DNA of 64,000 bases from an uncultured Pseudomonadota bacterium. GTDB taxonomy: Bacteria; Myxococcota_A; UBA796; SXON01. The notes under the pieces were generated by a model. That model was not told the origin of the DNA. It made no database searches and saw only the letters and a program-made list of their open reading frames with translations. The stretch spans positions 1-64,000 of the forward strand of contig CAIXRH010000136.1 in assembly GCA_903921785.1 (NCBI GenBank), read 5' to 3'. Shown one piece after another: positions 28,128 to 36,267 of this stretch. Made by a program: the position numbers and the translations under genes. Numbering within the stretch: the stretch's first letter is position 1; each line of letters starts with the position of its first letter.

Positions 28128-29514
28128 CGGGGAGATCGAGCGGACCCCGACCCACCCCATCCAGCCAGCGGTCGATGTCCGGGATCAGACCATCCGGACG
28201 GCCGGGGAGCGGGGAGAGGTACGTTCCTTGGGGATCCTCGGCGAGGTCGACCGTGAACCAGGCGCCGTCGCGCCACACGGACTTTCGGGTACCCTCCCAT
28301 GCGGCCGCGGCCCGGCGGGTCGTGGCGAGGTCCCGAGAGCCACGCCGGGGGGCCGCCGGGCGATTCCCGTAGGATACGACCGGATGTGTCACCCATGTGT
28401 CGCCAGATAGAAACGCTGACACATCCAGGGTCGAAAGCGTCATGTCTGCGGCGATCACCGGGAGCGCGGAAGACGCGGAGGACGCGAGCACCAGCGGCAC
28501 CCGGACCAGCGCCTCTGTTACATCGTTTCCAGCCCCCAACATGCCTTCTTCCCCGAGGGCTGTGCCATTGGAGCCCACGACGGCCATCCGCCATGGACCC
28601 GACCGCCAGCCCCAACGATCGAGCTCCTGGATCGCATGTCCGAGGTGTGCATCACTACGTGAGACGCCGAAGTCGTAGAGGTCGTTGAGCTCGGTCAGGA
28701 AGGTCTCACGGTCTGCCGGACGGAGCCGCCGGTCGAGGAACGCGGCGCAGGTCGGGGACACCACCCCGAAGCAGCCGAGCGCAGACGTGCGCGGGAGCCA
28801 GTTGATGCCGCCCGGCACGGCGCTCAGCGGCTCATGACTCGCCGCCAAAACCAGGGTGAGGAACAGCGGCCGAGCGGGATCCAGCTCCGTCCGAAGCAGG
28901 GTGCCGAGCGCCTCCGCCGAGAAGTCACCGCGAGCGCCTGGATAGCGGGGCGCGACGCGCGTGGTGAAGAAGCCCTGTTGCAAGCCCGAACGATCGTTGA
29001 TCAGCGGGTTCTCCGACACCAGCGCCGTCTGGTACCCCTGATCCACGAAGCGCTCGGCGAGCGTGACCGCGGCGCTCGGCAACGGGTGGACGACCGGCCG
29101 GACCTCCGTCCCATCCGAGGTCCACCGCCGCTCGGTGTCGACCCCGTGCTCGGGCACCGGCTGACCCGTGAACAACGAAGCCACGCTCGGGATCGCCCAC
29201 GAGGCGGGCGCGACCGCGGCACAGCTATGGCGGGCCTCCCCCGCAGCGGCGAGCGCAACGAGGGCCGGCGTGGTTGGGCGGGCGTACCCGCAGAGGCTGG
29301 CGTGGTCGGCACGGAGGGCATCCTGCACCACCAGGATCACCGTGTCGGCGGTGCGGAAGCGACCGCGGAGGCGGTGATTGGCGGAGCGGACGGTGTCCGG
29401 CGGGAGGGCGAAGGCGGCGGCGAGCACCACCGCGGTCAACCCAAGCATCACCGCCCACAGCGGCACCGCCGTGGTGGCCGGGGGCGGGGGCGCGCGGCGA
29501 CGGGGACCGGCCAT
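28099..29514 (-). CDS. Sulfatase-fold membrane protein with degenerate metal site
   Basis: A 471-residue protein with one N-terminal membrane helix and a periplasmic alkaline-phosphatase-superfamily domain. The first strand motif VVQDALRADHASLCGY and the nucleophile region APASWAIPSVASLFTG are present; there is no CxPSR formylglycine site. Where active members have SDHGexxGE, this one has GSNGTALGEEG, so the metal-binding Asp-His is replaced by Asn-Gly. It may be inactive or a transferase with altered metal use. It starts 3 nt after the aldehyde dehydrogenase stop, so the two are co-transcribed. Confidence 0.75.
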   Translation of the reverse strand: MAGPRRRAPPPPATTAVPLWAVMLGLTAVVLAAAFALPPDTVRSANHRLRGRFRTADTVILVVQDALRADHASLCGYARPTTPALVALAAAGEARHSCAAVAPASWAIPSVASLFTGQPVPEHGVDTERRWTSDGTEVRPVVHPLPSAAVTLAERFVDQGYQTALVSENPLINDRSGLQQGFFTTRVAPRYPGARGDFSAEALGTLLRTELDPARPLFLTLVLAASHEPLSAVPGGINWLPRTSALGCFGVVSPTCAAFLDRRLRPADRETFLTELNDLYDFGVSRSDAHLGHAIQELDRWGWRSGPWRMAVVGSNGTALGEEGMLGAGNDVTEALVRVPLVLASSASSALPVIAADMTLSTLDVSAFLSGDTWVTHPVVSYGNRPAAPRRGSRDLATTRRAAAAWEGTRKSVWRDGAWFTVDLAEDPQGTYLSPLPGRPDGLIPDIDRWLDGVGRGPLDLPATAASPAPG

Positions 29515-29517
29515 CGG

Positions 29518-31053
29518 TCAGCCCTTGGGGAAGAGCCGGTTGAGCCCTCGCCCGTAGAGCGCGTGGAGCATCCGCCGGAGGACCGGGAGGCTCTTCGCTT
29601 CGTACGGGTACCACCAGAGCTCCCGGGAGAGCCAGGGGGTTGCGTCGTAGTTCACGTGGCGGGCTTCGCACATATGGCGGAGGCCGAGGTCGGAATGGGC
29701 GACCCCGATCCCAGATTGTTTCACCCCACCCCACGGGGTCTCCGCCGCGGCCGCGGTGGCGATCACGTCGTTGACCATCACCGTCCCCGCGCGGATCTGC
29801 TCGGCGATCCGCCGCCCCCGCGCGCCGCTCTTGGTGAACACGTACGCCAGGAGGCCGAGGTGGCTCCGATTGGCCTCGAGGATCGCCTCCGCTTCGCTGC
29901 CCACCTTCATCACCGGCACGACCGGCCCGAAGGTCTCCTTGTTCAGGATCTCCATCTCCGGCGTGCAGTCGAGCAGCACGGTGGGCGCGTAGAACAGCCC
30001 CGGACCCTCGATCCGGTGACCACCGCAGGCGACACGCGCGCCGCGAGCCACCGCGTCATCGACGAGGCGGGACACGATGTCGAGCTGGCGCTGGTTCACG
30101 AGCGGGCCCACGTCGACGTCGGAGGAGGCGGATGCATCGCCCACACGGAGCGCCTTGACCTTCTCCACGAGGGCGGGAACGAACCGGTCGTAGACCTTCT
30201 CATGGACGACTAGGCGCTCGATGGACGCACAGACCTGGCCGGCGTTGGCGTACCCGCCCCAGAGGACCGCGTTGAGCGACCGGGAGAGGTCCGCATCGTC
30301 CATCACCAGCGCCGGCGCCTTGCCGCCCAGCTCCAGGACACAGGGGATCAGCCGTTCGCCGCACATCTGGGCGACCTTCTTCCCGGTGCCGACGCTGCCG
30401 GTGAACTCCACGAAGTCCACCCCGGCGTCGATGAGCGCGGCGCCGACGTCGCCATAGCCGTTGACCACCTGGATGCAGCCTTCGGGGATCCCGGCCTCCA
30501 CGTAGATGCGCCGGAGGATCTGCGCGGAGAGCGGGGTGAACTCGCTCGGCTTGACGATGACCGAGTTCCCCGCGAAGAGCGCCATCGCCGCGCCCCCGAA
30601 GCCCATGTGGTTCGGGAAGTTCCACGGGGAGATGATCGCGCAGACGCCCCGCGGCTGGAAGTGGATGTAGCTGGCGCGGTGCTTCAACAGGCGCAGCGGG
30701 ATCGGCTCCGGCGCGAGGATCCGCTCGGACTCGGCGGCGAAGTAGCTGATCAGCTCCAGCTGGGTCATCACCTCGTGGAGCAGGCCCTCGTGGCGGGGCT
30801 TGCCGTTCTCCTTCGCGGCGTTCTCGACGATCTCGTCGGTGTGTTCGAGGATCGCCTGGCGCACCTTGAGCATCACCGCGCAGCGTTCGGCGATCGACCG
30901 GGCACCCCACGCGGGCTGCGCACGGCGAGCGCGTTCCACGGCCGCGCGGACCGATTCAGGCGTATCGATCAGCACTTCGCCGACGAAGGAACCGTTCGCC
31001 GGCGAGTGGATTCGGAGGGAAGGGGCGGGTTCGTTGGCGACGGCGACGGACAC
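29518..31053 (-). CDS. NAD(P)-dependent aldehyde dehydrogenase
   Basis: A 511-residue aldehyde dehydrogenase. Landmarks are the cofactor region ISPWNFPNHM, VKPSEFTPL, FTGSVGTGKKVA, the general-base Glu in LELGGKAP, the catalytic Cys in NAGQVCASIERL, and the late EILNKETFGPVVPVM. It oxidises aldehydes to acids. The C-terminus is about 30 residues longer than in many relatives and hydrophobic/aromatic (ELWWYPY, then LRRMLHALYG), as in fatty-aldehyde dehydrogenases bound to membranes, so a fatty aldehyde substrate is possible. GTG 31053 is chosen; the frame further upstream overlaps the next lipoprotein gene. Confidence 0.92.
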   Translation of the reverse strand: MSVAVANEPAPSLRIHSPANGSFVGEVLIDTPESVRAAVERARRAQPAWGARSIAERCAVMLKVRQAILEHTDEIVENAAKENGKPRHEGLLHEVMTQLELISYFAAESERILAPEPIPLRLLKHRASYIHFQPRGVCAIISPWNFPNHMGFGGAAMALFAGNSVIVKPSEFTPLSAQILRRIYVEAGIPEGCIQVVNGYGDVGAALIDAGVDFVEFTGSVGTGKKVAQMCGERLIPCVLELGGKAPALVMDDADLSRSLNAVLWGGYANAGQVCASIERLVVHEKVYDRFVPALVEKVKALRVGDASASSDVDVGPLVNQRQLDIVSRLVDDAVARGARVACGGHRIEGPGLFYAPTVLLDCTPEMEILNKETFGPVVPVMKVGSEAEAILEANRSHLGLLAYVFTKSGARGRRIAEQIRAGTVMVNDVIATAAAAETPWGGVKQSGIGVAHSDLGLRHMCEARHVNYDATPWLSRELWWYPYEAKSLPVLRRMLHALYGRGLNRLFPKG

Positions 31054-31112
31054 GGAGCACCCCGGGGTCCCCAGGTGGGTAACCGGGAGGGCGCCCCGCG
31101 GCCGCCGACGGC

Positions 31113-32066
31113 TCAGTCGGCGCTGGAGAAGCTCGCCTCCTCGGCGTAGCTCGCGGGGGTGAAGGCGCAGACGCTCTCTTCCCCGACCGGGGTGTACAGA
31201 CCGATGCTGTCCGTCCAGTACGCGGTGAGGAAGTCGGTCCCCCAGCACTCGTTCGCCGTGACCTCGGCGACCCCGAGATCGCCACCGAGCACCTTGGCAT
31301 CGCCGCGACCTTGGCCGTCGGCCAGCCAGCGCGACTTCAAGGTGACGATCTCGTCGGTGCCCGAGAGGTTGAGGTCCGCGAGGTAGGCGAGGTCCATCTC
31401 GCCCTCGCCGCCCCAGGTCTCGTCGTAGTCGTAGGCGGCGTCGTACTTCTGGCCGTTTTCGTACCCGTAGTCGTCGGTGCTGACCAGGGCGCTCGCGCCG
31501 TTCTCGTCGTAGGCGTACTCAGTGGCGAACTTGCCGACCTCGAGCGCCGCGGGATCGAGCGCGTTGCGGGCGTCGAAGTCGATGTAGAAGCTGCCGCTTG
31601 CCGCATCCCGGGTGGCCCCGGCGTCCACCTCGCCGAGCACGATGGCCACCGCATCAGCCTCGACCGTGCCGCCGTTGGGGACCTGGAAGACGCTCCACGC
31701 ATAGGTCCCGTCGTCGTTCTTCTGGACCCACACGCCCGTGGAGACGGGGTCCAGCCCGCTCTGGCCCTTGTAGGGGCCCCAGATCGCCTTGGTCTGGGTC
31801 TCGTCGGTCCAGCTCGGGGTCTGCGTGGAGACCACGCCCCAGGTGATGCCGAGGACCGCGCTGATCGTGCCGTTGACGCTGGAGGTGACCGAGCGGGTCT
31901 CTTCGTAGTACAGCGCCCAGGTCGCCGGGTCGTCGGGGGACTTCGCCGCGTCCGACGCGATGGGCATGTTGATGAGGAGCTGGTCGTCGCGAGGGATGAC
32001 GTCGTCGCCGAAGGTGCTGTCGTCGCGCAGGCCACAGGCGATCATGGAGAGGAGAACCAGGGACAT
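31113..32066 (-). CDS. Large acidic lipoprotein of unknown function
   Basis: A 317-residue protein with signal MSLVLLSMIAC (Cys11). The mature chain is acidic and rich in Asp, Tyr, Trp and Thr, without recognisable domains; a beta-rich fold is likely. Segments such as DGTYAWSVFQVP and GSFYIDFDARNALDP look like strands of a jelly-roll or beta-sandwich. It is divergent from the MopE/beta-helix gene, with a 142-nt spacer. Confidence 0.65.
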   Translation of the reverse strand: MSLVLLSMIACGLRDDSTFGDDVIPRDDQLLINMPIASDAAKSPDDPATWALYYEETRSVTSSVNGTISAVLGITWGVVSTQTPSWTDETQTKAIWGPYKGQSGLDPVSTGVWVQKNDDGTYAWSVFQVPNGGTVEADAVAIVLGEVDAGATRDAASGSFYIDFDARNALDPAALEVGKFATEYAYDENGASALVSTDDYGYENGQKYDAAYDYDETWGGEGEMDLAYLADLNLSGTDEIVTLKSRWLADGQGRGDAKVLGGDLGVAEVTANECWGTDFLTAYWTDSIGLYTPVGEESVCAFTPASYAEEASFSSAD

Positions 32067-32109
32067 CGTAGGCTCCGTCGTTCGGGGTTGCGCCTATCCG
32101 ACCCGCGTG

Positions 32110-32135
32110 TCGGCTCCAGCCGAAAAAGATTTTTT
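32110..32135. other. Small hairpin with A/T tract in divergent spacer
   Basis: TCGGCT and AGCCGA form a 6-bp inverted repeat (32110-32123), followed by AAAAAGATTTTTT (32123-32135). In a 70% GC window this tract stands out. It lies between two divergent lipoprotein genes, so bent DNA or a promoter element is plausible, but no clear -35/-10 pair could be assigned. Confidence 0.4.
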
Positions 32136-32208
32136 GGGTCGTCCGCGCGCACACGGGTGCGGGGGCCAACCGTAGTCGCTACTCTGGGAGCGCCGGAGTC
32201 CGCCCCGA

Positions 32209-34818
32209 ATGTCCCGTCTGTTCGTCCTGCCCGCGCTTTTCCTCCTCGCCTGCGCCACGTCCGGTCCCGGGGACGACACCGGCAAGCTCCCGACCGGCCC
32301 GGCCGACGCGGACGCCGACGGGTACGACGTCGAGTCCGACTGCGACGACGCGGATGCCACCGCCTACCCTGGCGCGGACGAGCTCTGCGACGGAGTCGAC
32401 AACGACTGCGACGGCACGGTCGATGACTCCCCGGTGGACGCGACCGCCTGGTACGCCGACCTCGACCGGGACGGCTACGGCGACCCGTCCGCCAAAAAGA
32501 CCGCCTGCGAACAACCGAACGGCTACGTCGCCGACGGTACGGACTGCAACGACGCGAGCACCGACTACCACCCCGGCGCCACCGAGACCGCCTGCACCGG
32601 CCCCGATTTCAATTGCAACGGGGTCAACGACGAAGGCGACGCTGACGGCGATGGCTACGCGTCCTGCACGGACTGCGACGACACGCGCGCCACCGTACAT
32701 CCCGGGCTCGACGAGGCCTGCGACGGGCTCGACAACGACTGCAACGGCGAGATCGACGAAGGCGCCGGCGACAGCCTCACCTTTTACGCCGACGCCGACG
32801 GCGACCTGTACGGGGATGGCGACACGCCCGTGCAGGCGTGCGCGCTCCCCCCCGGCGCCTCCGAGACCAAGAACGACTGCGACGACACCGACCCCAACGT
32901 GCACCCCGGCGCCGACGAATACTGCAACGGGGACGACGACGACTGTGACGGCAACGTGGACGAGAACCCGGTCGACCCGGAGACCTTCTACGCCGATCGC
33001 GACGGTGACACGTTTGGGGATGCCGCTGGCACGGCCACCGGCTGCTCCGCGCCCGTAGGCTACGTCGCCGACGCCACGGACTGCGACGACTCAAACCGCT
33101 CGGTCTACCCGGGCGCCGCCGAGTATTGCGGCGGCACCGACTACGACTGCGACGGCGCCGTCAACGAAGCCGACAGCGTGAACGTCGTTGCGTACTACAC
33201 GGATCGCGACAGCGATGGCTACTTCGGCACCTACGCCGGCGCCGCGTGTAGCAACCCCGCCGGCACCAGCACCAGCTCCACCGATTGCGACGACGCCGAC
33301 GCCTCCGTGAGCCCCGCCGCCGAGGACATCTGCAACGACGCGGACGACGACTGCGACGGCGTGATCGACGACGGGCGGCGCGTACCGGAAGACTACGCCA
33401 CGATCCAGTCCGCGATCACGGCGGCCAGTGCGGGAGACCACGTGTGTGTGGCCGGCGGCACCTACTACGAGGACATCGATCTCGGCGGGAAGTCGTCGCT
33501 CATCATCGAGGGGGAAGACGGCTCGAAGCTCACCACGATCTCCGGCACCGGCGCCGGTCCCGTCGTCGCGATCGACAACTACGAGTACCAGCCGACCCTG
33601 CGCGGGTTCACCATCGAAAACGGCGAAGCCGCGTCCGGGGCCGGCATCTACATCTACGGCAGCGACGCCACGCTCGAAGACCTCGTCGTCGCGTACAACT
33701 ACTGCACGACCAGCGACTATTGCTACGGTACCGGCATGTTTGCCTACGGAGACCTCACCATCCGTGACGTCACCGTGGAGTACAACTACGCCCAACCGCC
33801 GGTGAGCAGCGGGTCCGGGTACATGTACGGGACTGGGGTGTACATCACCAACGCGAACCTGGATGTGGACGGGCTCGCGGTGATCGGCAACGGCGGCTAC
33901 GCGTACGGAGCGGGGAACGCGAGCAGCAACTACGTCCAGGCATACGGCATCGGGATGTACCTGTACTATTCGACGGGAAACCTGGACAACGTGAAGGTGA
34001 ACGAGAACTTCATCTACCGCTCTTCGTCCAGCCTCGGGTACGCGACGGTGTACGGAATCGGGCTCGCGATGGAGACGGGATCCGCGTCGTTCGACCACCT
34101 CACGATCGACGGCAACCAGAGCATCCTCTACGGCCCGAACGACAACACCTTCGGCGGCGGCTTCTACGAAGGGAACGACAGCGCGACGATCGACCACCTG
34201 ATCGTCACGGACAACTCGGCCGACAGCTACTCCGCCTACGGGTCGGGCTGGCTGGTCTACGACTACTCCACGCCGCTGGTCACCAACGCCCTCATCGCCG
34301 GAAACACGGCTACCTACGGGGGCTCCGGCTCCTACAACTATGCCTACGGTGGCGGCATCTGCAGCTACTACTACGCCTCGCCGACGGTCATCAACGCGGA
34401 CATCGCGGGCAACAAGCTCAGCGCCGACTACGCCACCGGTGGTGGCATCGATCTCGACTACTACGGCGGATTCACCGGGGACAACATCTCGGTCTACTCC
34501 AACTCTCTGAGTGGAAGCTCGTCCTACGGCGGCGCCGTCTACCAGTACCCGAGCTACACCTACCCCTACAGCTTCACCTACTCGAACTTCTACGGGAACA
34601 GCTCGTCGGAGTTCTACAACCTCACGAGCCCCGTCGGCAGCTCGGGAAACGTGGCGGTGACGCCGGGCTACACCAACACCAGCGGTGGCGCGAGCGGCTG
34701 GAACTACACGCTCACCGCGAGCTCGAGCCTGAAGAACGCAGGGGACCCCACCCTCACCGATGTGGACGGCTCGCGGAGCGACATCGGCGAGTACGGCGGG
34801 TCCGGCGGCGGCTGGTAG
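32209..34818 (+). CDS. Lipoprotein with six MopE units and a right-handed beta-helix
   Basis: An 869-residue secreted protein with lipobox LLAC (Cys15). Residues about 30-385 hold six MopE-type units of the form DCDDxxxxxxPGAxE and CDGxDNDCDG, alternating with calcium-loop-like DxDGDGYGD segments. From about residue 390 a parallel beta-helix starts (YATIQSAITAASAGDHVCVAGGTYYEDI) and runs to the C-terminus with many Tyr- and Asn-rich turns. Beta-helices of this type bind or cleave polysaccharides; no lyase active site was identified. The last residues SDIGEYGGSGGGW resemble the end of choice-of-anchor beta-helix proteins. A surface polysaccharide-binding role is inferred. Confidence 0.85.
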   Translation: MSRLFVLPALFLLACATSGPGDDTGKLPTGPADADADGYDVESDCDDADATAYPGADELCDGVDNDCDGTVDDSPVDATAWYADLDRDGYGDPSAKKTACEQPNGYVADGTDCNDASTDYHPGATETACTGPDFNCNGVNDEGDADGDGYASCTDCDDTRATVHPGLDEACDGLDNDCNGEIDEGAGDSLTFYADADGDLYGDGDTPVQACALPPGASETKNDCDDTDPNVHPGADEYCNGDDDDCDGNVDENPVDPETFYADRDGDTFGDAAGTATGCSAPVGYVADATDCDDSNRSVYPGAAEYCGGTDYDCDGAVNEADSVNVVAYYTDRDSDGYFGTYAGAACSNPAGTSTSSTDCDDADASVSPAAEDICNDADDDCDGVIDDGRRVPEDYATIQSAITAASAGDHVCVAGGTYYEDIDLGGKSSLIIEGEDGSKLTTISGTGAGPVVAIDNYEYQPTLRGFTIENGEAASGAGIYIYGSDATLEDLVVAYNYCTTSDYCYGTGMFAYGDLTIRDVTVEYNYAQPPVSSGSGYMYGTGVYITNANLDVDGLAVIGNGGYAYGAGNASSNYVQAYGIGMYLYYSTGNLDNVKVNENFIYRSSSSLGYATVYGIGLAMETGSASFDHLTIDGNQSILYGPNDNTFGGGFYEGNDSATIDHLIVTDNSADSYSAYGSGWLVYDYSTPLVTNALIAGNTATYGGSGSYNYAYGGGICSYYYASPTVINADIAGNKLSADYATGGGIDLDYYGGFTGDNISVYSNSLSGSSSYGGAVYQYPSYTYPYSFTYSNFYGNSSSEFYNLTSPVGSSGNVAVTPGYTNTSGGASGWNYTLTASSSLKNAGDPTLTDVDGSRSDIGEYGGSGGGW

Positions 34819-34850
34819 GCGGCCGAACGGCCTCGGGGACCGTCACCTTC

Positions 34851-36254
34851 TCAGCCGCCAACCACCGTGACGTTCGTGTTATCACATGAAAACACGAGCC
34901 TCCCGTGGGCGCGGCTGGCCGGGACGACGGCCCCGCCGCAGGTGACCGTCGGCACACCCAGGCGATCCGGCCAATCGACGACGCTCTCGCCGGCCGACGG
35001 ACCTTCCACCTCGTAGCTCAACGTGGTCCCGTCCCAATGGACGGTAGCGATCTTCCCCGGGATGGCGGCGGGGAACGGGCGGGCGAGGAGGGCGACGGCC
35101 TGGTCGCGGAGGGCGCCGCGGGCGTTTCCGTCGCTGTCGTAGAGCCCCCACCCGCCCTGGGACCACTCTTCGTAGACCCAGAACGCCCAGGAGGTCGGCG
35201 TCGTGTCCATCGTGTCGAGCGCGGCCGTGATGTAGGCCTGCCCTTGCGAATTTCGAGGATCGTGGCCGAATTCGCCGACAAGGACGGCGGCGCCGTGCGC
35301 CGCGGCTTCGTCGTGGATCCCGGCGAGGCTCCGCTCGATGGCGGAGACATCGCCGCTGGCCCACCCATCCTCGAAGACGTCCACGTAGAGGTGCGGGGCG
35401 TACACCGCGTTGTCGACGCCGAAGGGCACCGCGACCGGCGCCTCATCACGGAGGTTCCGCATCGAGTCGGGCTCGAAGTAGACGGGCAGCTCGGGAGCAG
35501 CCTCCCGCACGGCGTCGGCGACGGCGTGGTGGAAGGTGTCGAGCGCAGCGTCGTCCCCGAGCGGGACGGGCTCGTTCTGGAGCTCCAGTCCGATCACCCC
35601 TTCATGGCCGCGCGCGCGGCGGGCGACCTCCGCCGCCATCCGCGCATACGCCGCGTGCAGCCCGTCGGCGTCGGTGTAAAGCGACCGGAAGGCGGCGAGC
35701 ACCTGCCCCGACAGACGCCGCTCACCGAGGTCCGTCAGCGGCCCCTCCAGGAGCTCCTCCGGCGCCGGGACGATCGCCCAGAGCGGAGCTCCATCCTCCC
35801 CGATCTCCTTGCTGTAGGCGTCCTGGTGGAGATCGAGGAGGGTGTAGACGCCCACGCCCGCGCACGCGTCGACCAGGGCGAGCGTGCGATCGAGGTAGGC
35901 ATCGTCGAAGGCGCCCTCGGCGGGCTCAAGCCCCGACCAGCTCAGCGGGAGGCGGAGGAGGTTGCCGCCGAGGGTCTCGGCGACCACCACGCAGTCCTCG
36001 GCGGTGAACGGCGGGATGGGCTCCAGGGCGGTGCGCCCGTCGTCAAACGTGACGTCGAACAGCCCCTCCACCCGGGCGTTCACGCCGCGGAGGAGGACGT
36101 CCCTCCCCGCCTGGTCCACGAGGTGGCCCGCCTCCGAACGAACGGCGGGCGACCACGCCGGGAGGCCGCTCTCGTCCGCAGGCGCCCCACAACCGACGAA
36201 AAACAGGAGCGGCAGCCCACGATACAGATCGAAACGTATCACTCGACACATCAT
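34851..36254 (-). CDS. GH5-type glycosidase lipoprotein, endoglycosylceramidase-like
   Basis: A 467-residue protein with lipobox FFVGC and a glycoside hydrolase TIM barrel. It starts LLRGVNARVEGLFD, has LLRLPLSWSGLEP and LLDLHQDAYSKE, the proton donor Glu in LELQNEP and the nucleophile Glu in VLVGEFGHD. The LDLHQDAYS element and overall order resemble GH5 endoglycosylceramidases, which release glycans from glycolipids. The C-terminal 80 residues form a beta-sandwich. It lies 13 nt downstream of the sensor kinase gene in the same direction. Catalytic residues are complete; the glycolipid substrate is inferred. Confidence 0.85.
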   Translation of the reverse strand: MMCRVIRFDLYRGLPLLFFVGCGAPADESGLPAWSPAVRSEAGHLVDQAGRDVLLRGVNARVEGLFDVTFDDGRTALEPIPPFTAEDCVVVAETLGGNLLRLPLSWSGLEPAEGAFDDAYLDRTLALVDACAGVGVYTLLDLHQDAYSKEIGEDGAPLWAIVPAPEELLEGPLTDLGERRLSGQVLAAFRSLYTDADGLHAAYARMAAEVARRARGHEGVIGLELQNEPVPLGDDAALDTFHHAVADAVREAAPELPVYFEPDSMRNLRDEAPVAVPFGVDNAVYAPHLYVDVFEDGWASGDVSAIERSLAGIHDEAAAHGAAVLVGEFGHDPRNSQGQAYITAALDTMDTTPTSWAFWVYEEWSQGGWGLYDSDGNARGALRDQAVALLARPFPAAIPGKIATVHWDGTTLSYEVEGPSAGESVVDWPDRLGVPTVTCGGAVVPASRAHGRLVFSCDNTNVTVVGG

Positions 36255-36261
36255 GTATCAC
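36220..36261. promoter_or_regulatory. Cluster of GTATC/GATAC elements at the glycosidase start
   Basis: CGATAC (36220-36225), GTATCAC (36236-36242) and GTATCAC (36255-36261) lie within 42 nt around the glycosidase start codon (36254). The same GTATCAC word occurs twice, 11 nt apart, at 38585-38602. These AT-richer words stand out from the GC-rich background and may be binding half-sites. Confidence 0.35.
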
Positions 36262-36267
36262 CCCCAC

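Noticed and set aside
32290-33370. Regular DNA repeats that might suggest a CRISPR array
   Set aside because: The period follows protein-level MopE units of uneven length inside an intact frame; no identical repeats or unique spacers.
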